A DNA stretch of 6,183 nucleotides from an uncultured Oscillospiraceae bacterium (GTDB lineage: Bacteria > Bacillota > Clostridia > Oscillospirales > Acutalibacteraceae). The notes under the pieces were generated by a model that saw nothing but the letters and a program-made list of their open reading frames with translations, ran no database searches and was not told where the DNA came from. This document shows positions 1 through 5,779 of the stretch, piece by piece. The stretch's first letter is position 1. Each line of letters begins with the position of its first letter. The DNA lies in assembly GCA_902461995.1 (NCBI GenBank), contig CABQAA010000135.1, forward strand, positions 1-6,183, written 5' to 3'. The position numbers were made by a program, and so were the translations under genes.

Positions 1-206
1 CCCGCCAGTCCGCCCCGTCCCCCGCTGCCCCTATCCCCGTGGTTGAAGAGGGGATTAGTGAAGAAGTCGTTGCGGTGATCGCGGCCGCCGTGGCCGCCAT
101 GTCGGGTCCCGCTTCCACGTTTACACTCCGCCGTATACAGCGCAGCCGCGAGGGACGTCCCGCCTGGAGTGCGGCCGGATTGGCGGAACAAACCCGTCCT
201 TTCTAA
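1..206 (+). CDS. oadG: Sodium-pump decarboxylase gamma-type subunit (OadG family), 3' end only
   Basis: The 5' part lies outside the window. The frame reads in from base 3 and stops at TAA 204-206, leaving 67 residues. The visible protein begins with an Ala/Pro-rich linker, continues with an acidic-then-alanine helix (EEVVAVIAAAVAAM), and ends in a basic stretch followed by RPAWSAAGLAEQTRPF. An Ala/Pro linker, the EEVVAVIAAAVAAM helix and a tail close to 'RP.W...G..E.TRPF' are what I recall from clostridial OadG-like subunits. In that family the N-terminal transmembrane helix anchors the protein to the beta subunit and the C-terminal tail contacts the carboxyltransferase subunit. The next gene, 48 nt downstream, is the beta subunit, and no terminator lies between them, which fits one operon. 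No biotin-attachment motif (MKM) is seen, so this is not the C-terminus of the biotin carrier. It could instead be a delta/epsilon-type subunit of methylmalonyl-CoA or glutaconyl-CoA decarboxylase. Confidence 0.72.
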   Translation, partial: RQSAPSPAAPIPVVEEGISEEVVAVIAAAVAAMSGPASTFTLRRIQRSREGRPAWSAAGLAEQTRPF

Positions 207-238
207 CCCCCGCGCCCCCTATATCCTCAACTTAGCTT

Positions 239-245
239 GAAAGGA
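239..245 (+). promoter_or_regulatory. Ribosome binding site fixing the start of the beta subunit gene
   Basis: GAAAGGA ends 9 nt before ATG 255. A TTG at 237 is also in frame and would add six residues (MKGLTW), but it overlaps this site and has no Shine-Dalgarno of its own. ATG 255 is therefore the better start. Confidence 0.7.
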
Positions 246-254
246 CTGACCTGG

Positions 255-1571
255 ATGAGTGAATTGTGGAATGCCATTGTCAAGCTCTGGCAAGAATCCG
301 GCCTCGCCCGCTTGTTCAACTTTGAAAACGGCGGCTGGAAGAATTTGATCATGATCGGCATCGCCTGTGTGCTGATTTATTTGGCTGTGAAACGCGGATT
401 TGAGCCCCTGCTGCTCCTGCCCATCGCGTTTGGTATGCTCCTCGTCAACCTGCCTCTTTCCGGCATCATGGATCCGCAGATGAATTCGCTGGATCCCTTG
501 ACGGCAGAGGAATTGGCACAGGTCAATCAGGGGATATTCGCAGAAAATTATCCGCTGATGATCCATGTACAAAATGAAGCCGGCCAAATTCTCAGCGCCT
601 CCTGGCAGCACTTCGAACAGGGCGGCCTGATGTGGTACCTATATCAAGGCGTCAAATTTGGTATCTACCCGCCCCTGATTTTCCTCGGTATCGGCTGTAT
701 GACCGACTTCGGACCCCTGATTTCGAATCCGAAGAGCTTCCTGCTCGGCGCCGCCGCGCAGCTCGGCATTTTCATCACCTTCTTCGGGGCCCGGGCCATC
801 GGGGCCCTGCCCTTTGCGGAAAACCTGGGGATTGCTTTTGAAGACGTTGAGGCCGCTTCCATCGCCATCATTGGCGGCGCCGACGGCCCGACGGCCATCT
901 ACCTGACCTCCAAGCTTGCCCCCTGGCTGCTCGGCGGCATCGCGGTGGCGGCCTACTCCTATATGGCGCTGGTGCCCATCATCCAGCCCCCCATCATGAA
1001 GGCGCTGACCACTAAAAAAGAGCGCTCGGTCGTCATGCAGCAGCTTCGTCCGGTTTCCAAAACCGAAAAGATCCTTTTCCCGATCTTTGTGACTGCCATC
1101 TGCGTCCTGCTTCTGCCCAGCGCCGCTCCCCTCATCGGCATGCTCATGCTGGGCAACCTGTTCCGCGAGAGCGGCGTGGTGGAACGCCTGTCCAAGACTG
1201 CGCAGAATGAACTGATGAACATCATCACCATTCTGCTCGGCGTCACGGTCGGCGCCACCGCCAACGCGAGTACCTTCCTCAATCCCAAGACGCTGCTCAT
1301 CATCGTGCTCGGACTCATCGCTTTCTGCGTGGGCACTGCGGGCGGCGTGCTGTTCGGCAAGCTGATGTATCTGGTAACAGGCGGCAAGGTCAATCCCCTC
1401 ATCGGCTCCGCCGGCGTCTCCGCCGTGCCGATGGCCGCGCGGGTATCCCAGAAGGTCGGACAGAAAGAAAACCCCAGCAACTTTCTCCTGATGCATGCCA
1501 TGGGTCCGAACGTGGCCGGCGTCATCGGTTCCGCTGTTGCGGCGGGCGTGTTGCTGTCTCTGTTCGGCTAA
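255..1571 (+). CDS. oadB: Sodium ion-translocating decarboxylase subunit beta (OadB/MmdB/GcdB family)
   Basis: This is a 438-residue polytopic membrane protein that decarboxylates carboxybiotin and couples this to Na+ export. Residues known to be essential in Klebsiella OadB all have counterparts at a constant offset of seven: Asp210 in GGADGPT (Asp203), Tyr236 in AYSYMALVP (Tyr229), and Asn380, Gly384, Ser389 and Arg396 in the NPLIGSAGVSAVPMAAR segment (Asn373, Gly377, Ser382, Arg389). Obvious hydrophobic spans lie near 31-47, 51-66, 161-180, 226-245, 274-297, 322-338, 345-373 and 418-437. Residues 71-125 form a polar stretch between early helices; this region varies in the family. ATG 255 is chosen because GAAAGGA sits 9 nt upstream. 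The gamma-type tail immediately upstream and a terminator downstream make this the last gene of its operon. The biotin carrier and carboxyltransferase genes are not in view, so the substrate (oxaloacetate, methylmalonyl-CoA or glutaconyl-CoA) is undetermined and the symbol is generic. Confidence 0.95.
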   Translation: MSELWNAIVKLWQESGLARLFNFENGGWKNLIMIGIACVLIYLAVKRGFEPLLLLPIAFGMLLVNLPLSGIMDPQMNSLDPLTAEELAQVNQGIFAENYPLMIHVQNEAGQILSASWQHFEQGGLMWYLYQGVKFGIYPPLIFLGIGCMTDFGPLISNPKSFLLGAAAQLGIFITFFGARAIGALPFAENLGIAFEDVEAASIAIIGGADGPTAIYLTSKLAPWLLGGIAVAAYSYMALVPIIQPPIMKALTTKKERSVVMQQLRPVSKTEKILFPIFVTAICVLLLPSAAPLIGMLMLGNLFRESGVVERLSKTAQNELMNIITILLGVTVGATANASTFLNPKTLLIIVLGLIAFCVGTAGGVLFGKLMYLVTGGKVNPLIGSAGVSAVPMAARVSQKVGQKENPSNFLLMHAMGPNVAGVIGSAVAAGVLLSLFG

Positions 1572-1594
1572 GGCGTCTCCCATCCCAGCCTGGT

Positions 1595-1622
1595 AAGGGG
1601 CACGGCATGCCGTGCCCCTTTT
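1595..1622 (+). terminator. Intrinsic terminator after the decarboxylase operon
   Basis: A perfect 11-bp stem (AAGGGGCACGG, 1595-1605, with CCGTGCCCCTT, 1610-1620) closes a CATG loop. The run TTTT at 1619-1622 overlaps the stem end. The element begins 23 nt after the beta subunit stop, where an operon end is expected. The U-tract is short, but the stem is very stable. Confidence 0.85.
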
Positions 1623-1650
1623 GCATTCCCTCCGCTTATACGACCATATC
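1621..1650 (+). promoter_or_regulatory. Weak candidate promoter for pcrA
   Basis: The preceding terminator implies that pcrA needs its own promoter in the ~48 nt before its ribosome binding site. The best sigma-A-like pair I can find is TTGCAT (1621-1626) and CATATC (1645-1650) with an 18-nt spacer. The -10 box is poor. A better-looking TATACG at 1637-1642 is only 10 nt from TTGCAT. Treat the assignment as tentative. Confidence 0.25.
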
Positions 1651-1670
1651 GCTCACGAAAGGGGTATCCT

Positions 1671-4142
1671 ATGCCGGAAACCTATCAGGAGTTTTATACG
1701 TTGCGCCGCCGGATCATGGAACGGGACTTTTCACGGATGAATGACCCGCAGCGGCAAGCCGTGTTTCATACCGACGGTCCTCTGCTCATCCTGGCAGGGG
1801 CCGGCAGCGGCAAGACGACAGTGCTCGTCAACCGCATCGCCAGCCTCGTCAAATACGGCCGGGCTTATGACAGCCCCGAAATGCCCGTCTCCCTGAGCGA
1901 AGACGACATGGCCCATCTGCGGGACTGCGCGGCCGGCACCGCCCCCATCGACGCGGCCGCCGTGGAACGATTGGCCGTGGATCCCTGCCCGGCCTGGCGG
2001 ATTCTGGCCATCACGTTCACCAACAAAGCCGCAGGAGAGTTGAGGGAACGTCTCGAACGGATGCTCGGCGAGGACGGGAGCGAGGTGGCGGCCAGCACCT
2101 TCCATTCCCTGTGTGCCCGGATCCTGCGCCGCCACGGTGATCGTCTCGGCTTTTCCTCCCATTTCACCATCTATGACACCGACGACAGCCGCCGCCTGAT
2201 GAAAGAGTGCATGAAGGCGCTGAATATCGAGGAAAAGGTGCTCGGACACAAAGCGATTCTCGGAGAAATCGGGCGGGCCAAGGATCAGCTTCTCTCCCCC
2301 GCCGACCTGACCGCCAAAGCAGGGAACGATGTCCGGATCAAAAAGGTGGCGGAGGCTTATTCTGCCTATCAAAAGCGGCTGCGGGAAGCCGACGCCATGG
2401 ACTTCGACGATCTTCTCTGCAGCACCGTCACTCTGTTCCGGGAGAATCCCGACGTCCTTGAGCAGTATCAGCGTCGCTGGAAATACCTGATGGTGGACGA
2501 ATATCAGGATACCAACCACGCCCAGTACCAATTCATCAGCATGCTCGCCGAGGGCAGCGGCAACCTCTGCGTGGTGGGGGACGACGACCAGAGCATTTAT
2601 AAATTCCGAGGCGCGACCATCGAAAACATTCTGAGCTTCGAGGAACAGTTCGGCGGCTGCACCGTCATCCGGCTCGAGCAGAACTACCGCTCCACCGGCA
2701 CCATTCTCGACGCCGCCAACGCCGTCATCGCTAAGAATGTCAACCGGAAGGGCAAAACCCTCTGGACCAGCAACGGCGCAGGGGATCCGATTGCCACCGT
2801 CATTCTCGACAACGAGGACGAGGAGGGCCGATACATAGCGGATGCCATTCTGGAAAAGGCCGCGGCGGGCCGGCCCTTCCGGGATTTTGCCGTCCTCTAC
2901 CGCGCGAACGCTCAATCGAACGCCATCGAACGTTCCCTGGTAAAAAGCGGCGTACCCTACCGCATCATTGGCGGTCACCGCTTCAACGACACCAAAGAGG
3001 TGCGGGACGCGACCGCCTACCTGCGGGTCATCAACAACCCCGGCGACGGCGTGAGCCTGCGCCGCATCATCAACGAACCCAAGCGCGGCATCGGGGACGC
3101 CACCATCGACAAGGCGGCCGAGATCGCGGACGGCCTCGGCGTGTCGCTGTATGAGGTCCTCTCCCACGCGGGTGACTATCCCGCCATCAGCCGCTCCGCG
3201 GCCAAAATTACGGCTTTTGTATCCATGATCGATCATCTCCGGGAGATGAACGCCGATCCAGATACCTCTGTCCATCTTCTCTATCAGACCATGCTGCAGA
3301 CGACCGGCTATCTCGACATGTGGCAGGCGGCCGGGGACGAGGGCGCCGCCCGGGTGGACAACCTGCATGAGCTCGCGTCCTCCATCCTCAATTATGAACA
3401 GAACAGCGGCGCGGATTTCCCCGACCTGTCCGGCTTCCTCGAGGAAAACGCCCTGATGACCGACGTGGACAACTACGACGCCGATGCCGACGCGGTGGTT
3501 CTCATGACGATGCACGCGGCCAAAGGCCTCGAATTTCCCTGCGTGTTTCTTCCCGGATTTGAGGACGGAATTTTCCCCGGTATGCAGAGCCTGTTCAACC
3601 CCGATGAAATGGAAGAGGACCGCCGCCTGTGTTATGTCGCGATCACACGCGCCAAAACCGAACTGACCATCCTCAGTGCCCGCAGCCGGACTCTCTATGG
3701 CTCGACCGCCCGCAACCGTCCGTCCCGTTTTCTGGGGGACATTCCCGCCGGGCTGATGATCGAGCACGATCTGAGCACCATGGGGCACGCTTCTTCTGGC
3801 TTCCGTTCGTCGATGTCCGGGTCCCGCCGCACTCCGACATCCGGTTTGCCCTGGGATACGGATACGTCCGCCTCTCCTTCGGCTCCCTCTGCCAAAACCG
3901 CCGCGTCCGCAAGGGCGGGCGGCGGGGTCGGCGTCCGCGCGGGGATGGCATCCAATGCCGGCGAGGCCTGCCACTGGAATCCCGGCGACCGGGTGCGCCA
4001 TAAGGTGTTCGGGGCCGGCCGGGTTGTCGACGCCTCTCCCATGGGAAACGATACGCTTCTCACCGTCTCTTTCGACAAGGCGGGCGTTAAAAAAATCATG
4101 GCCAATTTTGCCAAGCTCAAATCCGAATCTTCGGATAGTTAA
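1671..4142 (+). CDS. pcrA: ATP-dependent DNA helicase PcrA (UvrD-like, superfamily 1A)
   Basis: This 823-residue 3'-5' helicase acts in nucleotide excision repair, replication-conflict resolution and removal of RecA filaments. All SF1A motifs are intact: Q motif (Asn24-Gln27), Walker A AGAGSGKT (42-49, Lys48), motif Ia AITFTNKAAGE (113-123), TFHSLCARIL (143-152), Walker B DEYQD (276-280), motif III GDDDQSIYKFRGA (303-315), motif IV LEQNYRS (335-341), motif V TMHAAKGLEF (613-622) and motif VI YVAITRAK (655-662, Arg660). Residues 769-816 (WNPGDRVRHKVFGAGRVV onward) form the PcrA C-terminal Tudor-like module, known to bind RNA polymerase, so PcrA is a better call than UvrD or Rep. A low-complexity Ser/Ala/Gly linker (about 700-766) precedes it. 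ATG 1671 has AAAGGGG (1658-1664) 6 nt upstream. Unusual features are a ~20-residue N-terminal extension and a ~45-residue insert (about 63-108) between Walker A and motif Ia; these explain most of the extra length over typical ~720-760 residue PcrA. The gene is flanked by terminators and so is probably monocistronic. Confidence 0.97.
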   Translation: MPETYQEFYTLRRRIMERDFSRMNDPQRQAVFHTDGPLLILAGAGSGKTTVLVNRIASLVKYGRAYDSPEMPVSLSEDDMAHLRDCAAGTAPIDAAAVERLAVDPCPAWRILAITFTNKAAGELRERLERMLGEDGSEVAASTFHSLCARILRRHGDRLGFSSHFTIYDTDDSRRLMKECMKALNIEEKVLGHKAILGEIGRAKDQLLSPADLTAKAGNDVRIKKVAEAYSAYQKRLREADAMDFDDLLCSTVTLFRENPDVLEQYQRRWKYLMVDEYQDTNHAQYQFISMLAEGSGNLCVVGDDDQSIYKFRGATIENILSFEEQFGGCTVIRLEQNYRSTGTILDAANAVIAKNVNRKGKTLWTSNGAGDPIATVILDNEDEEGRYIADAILEKAAAGRPFRDFAVLYRANAQSNAIERSLVKSGVPYRIIGGHRFNDTKEVRDATAYLRVINNPGDGVSLRRIINEPKRGIGDATIDKAAEIADGLGVSLYEVLSHAGDYPAISRSAAKITAFVSMIDHLREMNADPDTSVHLLYQTMLQTTGYLDMWQAAGDEGAARVDNLHELASSILNYEQNSGADFPDLSGFLEENALMTDVDNYDADADAVVLMTMHAAKGLEFPCVFLPGFEDGIFPGMQSLFNPDEMEEDRRLCYVAITRAKTELTILSARSRTLYGSTARNRPSRFLGDIPAGLMIEHDLSTMGHASSGFRSSMSGSRRTPTSGLPWDTDTSASPSAPSAKTAASARAGGGVGVRAGMASNAGEACHWNPGDRVRHKVFGAGRVVDASPMGNDTLLTVSFDKAGVKKIMANFAKLKSESSDS

Positions 4143-4146
4143 AAAC

Positions 4147-4187
4147 CGGCGCGGAACTCGAAAGGTTCCGCGCCGTGTTGTTTTATA
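4147..4187 (+). terminator. Intrinsic terminator after pcrA
   Basis: An 11-bp perfect GC-rich stem (4147-4157 with 4165-4175; GGCGCGGAAC pairs with GTTCCGCGCC plus a closing C-G) encloses a 7-nt loop and is followed by TGTTGTTTTAT. It starts 4 nt after the pcrA stop codon. Confidence 0.88.
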
Positions 4188-4192
4188 AATTT

Positions 4193-4226
4193 CACCCGCC
4201 GGAAGAGGGGAAGCCTCCGGCGGGTG
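4193..4226 (+). repeat. Second strong hairpin in the pcrA-regulator intergenic region
   Basis: CACCCGCCGG (4193-4202) pairs perfectly with CCGGCGGGTG (4217-4226). A small inner AGG/CCT pairing is possible at 4206-4208 and 4214-4216. No T-run follows on the + strand. On the - strand the stem would be followed by AAATTTATAAAAC, which is not a clean U-tract. It may be a back-up terminator, a 3'-end stabiliser, or a terminator-derived relic. The structure is certain as an inverted repeat; its role is not known. Confidence 0.6.
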
Positions 4227-4456
4227 CCTGCGAAGAAAGCAGGATCCGAAAATCGTCTGCATCAGCAGCAAGCGGCATTGAGTATAGACGCACCCGGTCT
4301 CGCTTCGGTCACAAAATGGATGAGGCCGCCGTTTTTTTTCTGTTCGAATGTTCCGCGGTGATTACGGCTTATCGAATATTCCCGAATCTAAAAAAGTCGG
4401 AAGCAGATGGATATCAAAAATGTACAAAGACACCTTCCCTGAAAGTCGATTTCTCA
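4227..4456. other. Intergenic stretch without a recognisable gene
   Basis: This AT-richer stretch between pcrA and the regulator holds no supported coding region. Open frames cross it (for example from ATG 4175, and from ATG 4348 in frame with the regulator), but the first begins inside the pcrA terminator and neither has a ribosome binding site. A weak terminator-like element is visible: CGGTCTC (4295-4301) can pair with GAGGCCG (4322-4328, one G-T wobble) across a 20-nt loop, followed by CCG and eight T residues at 4332-4339. I find no matching promoter for a small RNA upstream. Confidence 0.5.
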
Positions 4457-4483
4457 CAAAACCTTGCGTAAAATCGGGTTTTG
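4457..4483 (+). repeat. Inverted repeat spanning the regulator's -35 box (possible operator)
   Basis: CAAAACC (4457-4463) and GGTTTTG (4477-4483) are perfect 7-bp inverted copies separated by 13 bp. Their centres are 20 bp apart, about two helical turns, and they flank the -35 hexamer. The placement suits a dimer-binding operator, possibly for autoregulation, but no binding protein can be named. Confidence 0.35.
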
Positions 4484-4492
4484 CGGTATACT
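4464..4492 (+). promoter_or_regulatory. Sigma-A-type promoter of the BTAD regulator
   Basis: TTGCGT (4464-4469) and TATACT (4487-4492) are separated by exactly 17 nt. Initiation is expected near 4498-4500, giving a leader of about 32 nt that carries the strong ribosome binding site at 4515-4521. This argues that ATG 4348 and ATG 4495, which lie upstream of or at the transcription start, are not the translation start. Confidence 0.7.
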
Positions 4493-4514
4493 TTATGCGA
4501 TTACATTTCTATAG

Positions 4515-4521
4515 AAGGAGG
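4515..4521 (+). promoter_or_regulatory. Strong ribosome binding site pointing to a non-AUG start
   Basis: AAGGAGG is a 7-nt match to the 16S rRNA 3' end. The in-frame codon at optimal spacing (9 nt) is ATC at 4531. ATT at 4525 is only 3 nt away. The next in-frame ATG, at 4564, is 42 nt away and falls inside the first beta strand of the winged-helix domain. Confidence 0.75.
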
Positions 4522-4530
4522 GGGATTTCC

Positions 4531-5745
4531 ATCGAAACGCTGACAACGACGCTGCAGGTCCGCATGTTTGGAGATTTTGCCGTCTATTACGGTGATCGTG
4601 CTCTTACCGGCAACATCGGCCGCAGCAAAAAGGTCTGGGCGCTCATTGAATACCTGTTGGCCAATCGCGGTAAGGAAATCCCTCCGGATCGCATGATGGA
4701 GGATCTGTGGCCGGATGAAGAATACGACGATCCCTTTCATATTCTGAAAAATCTGATTTATCGGGCACGCACGGCCCTGCGGACCCTGTCCGGCGAGGAC
4801 GTGGAGTTCATCTGCTATGAGCATAACTGTTATCTCTGGAATCCGGAAATTCCCTGCCGGATCGATACCGAAGAATTTGACCGCTACTGGAACGAAGCCA
4901 AGAAAACCGACGATCTGGATAAACGGCTGGATCTGGCTTATCGGGCATTCGATCAATATAAAGGAGATTTTCTCCCCGGCTTATCCGATCTGTCCTGGGT
5001 GGTCTCCAAAGGTGCCTATTATACCAGCCAGTACAATCACTGTGTACGGTATCTGGCCAAGGGCCTGCTGGTGTCCAAACGATATGACGAGGCCATTCAC
5101 GTCTGTGAATCGTCGATTGTATACAGCCCGTTTGAAGAAGAGGTGCATCGGCTGCTGATGCTGGCGTATGCCAAAAACGGCCGCAGTCGGCAGGCGATCG
5201 ATCATTATCAGCAGATTTCCCGCCAGTTTTACCATGAGTTCGGCGTGACGCTCAACGAGGAAACCGTCAAACTGTATCGAAAAATCGCCAAAAGCATGCA
5301 CAACGTGGAGATGGATCTCGGCGTCATCAAGGAAGACCTGACGGAAGTGAGCCGTCTGCCGGGGGCCTTTTACTGCGATTATACCGTGTTCAAAAATATA
5401 TACCGGGTCAACGCCCGCAGCATGATACGTACAGGTGCCTCCATCCACATTGCCCTGATCACCATCACCGACGCCAAGGGCGATATCCCGGATGTGGATA
5501 CCATCAAGCGGGTCATGCCGTCGCTGCAGGCTTCGGTGGTGGACAATCTGCGGCGAGGCGATGCCGTGTCGCTGTACAGCTCCACCCAGCTTGTCATCAT
5601 GCTCGGCCAGACCACCTACGAAAACGGCTGCAAAGTCATCGATCGCGTGCTGCAGATTTTCAGACGCGACTATCCGATGGAAACCGTTCAAGTTCAATAC
5701 TGCTTAGAGGCCGTTGATCCTCTTAGCGACGAAATCAACGCGTAA
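4531..5745 (+). CDS. BTAD-domain (SARP-like) transcriptional regulator with C-terminal GGDEF-like domain
   Basis: From the proposed ATC 4531 start the protein has 404 residues. Residues 8-104 (LQVRMFGDFAVYYGDR to the wing near YLWNP) form an OmpR/PhoB-type winged helix; SKKVWALIEYLLANRGKEIP and LWPDEE are typical of it. Residues 112-256 are a bacterial transcriptional activator domain (BTAD) of TPR-like helices: DTEEFDRYW, YKGDFLPGLSDLSWV, RYDEAIHVCESSIVYSPFEEEVHRLLM, RQAIDHYQQISRQF and a final ETVKLYRKI. Residues 280-393 resemble a nucleotide-cyclase/GGDEF fold with its signature lost: LRRGDAVSLYSSTQLVIML occupies the place of 'lR..D.v.R.GGDEF..ll'. It probably binds DNA and activates transcription, with the C-terminal domain as a sensor or dimerisation module; ligand and targets are unknown. 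A promoter at 4464-4492 drives it. The lipoprotein gene begins 34 nt downstream and is a likely target or partner. Annotation pipelines may start it at ATG 4348, 4495 or 4564; all three are less well supported. The family call is firm, the start moderately so. Confidence 0.9.
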   Translation: METLTTTLQVRMFGDFAVYYGDRALTGNIGRSKKVWALIEYLLANRGKEIPPDRMMEDLWPDEEYDDPFHILKNLIYRARTALRTLSGEDVEFICYEHNCYLWNPEIPCRIDTEEFDRYWNEAKKTDDLDKRLDLAYRAFDQYKGDFLPGLSDLSWVVSKGAYYTSQYNHCVRYLAKGLLVSKRYDEAIHVCESSIVYSPFEEEVHRLLMLAYAKNGRSRQAIDHYQQISRQFYHEFGVTLNEETVKLYRKIAKSMHNVEMDLGVIKEDLTEVSRLPGAFYCDYTVFKNIYRVNARSMIRTGASIHIALITITDAKGDIPDVDTIKRVMPSLQASVVDNLRRGDAVSLYSSTQLVIMLGQTTYENGCKVIDRVLQIFRRDYPMETVQVQYCLEAVDPLSDEINA

Positions 5746-5779
5746 CGGCTCGTCCCGTCTTCCGAAAGGGGAGAAAAGG

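Noticed and set aside
237..254. TTG 237 as the start of the beta subunit
   Set aside because: It overlaps the GAAAGGA ribosome binding site that serves ATG 255 and lacks its own Shine-Dalgarno.
639..1583. A 314-codon open frame on the minus strand opposite the beta subunit gene
   Set aside because: It is hydrophilic and His/Gly/Asp-rich with no domain, and it lies entirely opposite a clearly conserved membrane protein gene.
1731..4271. An 846-codon open frame on the minus strand opposite pcrA
   Set aside because: It mirrors a high-GC3 helicase gene that has every motif intact. Its translation is rich in Gly, His, Val and Arg with no recognisable domain, and it extends through the pcrA terminator. 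It is a codon-bias shadow.
4175..4471. A 98-codon + strand frame in the pcrA-regulator gap
   Set aside because: It starts inside the pcrA terminator, has no ribosome binding site, and its composition resembles random translation.
4348..4530. A 61-residue N-terminal extension of the regulator from ATG 4348 (or a shorter one from ATG 4495)
   Set aside because: It would be translated across the promoter and across the strong ribosome binding site at 4515-4521. ATG 4348 lies upstream of the expected transcription start, and ATG 4495 lies at or just before it. The extension has no domain character.
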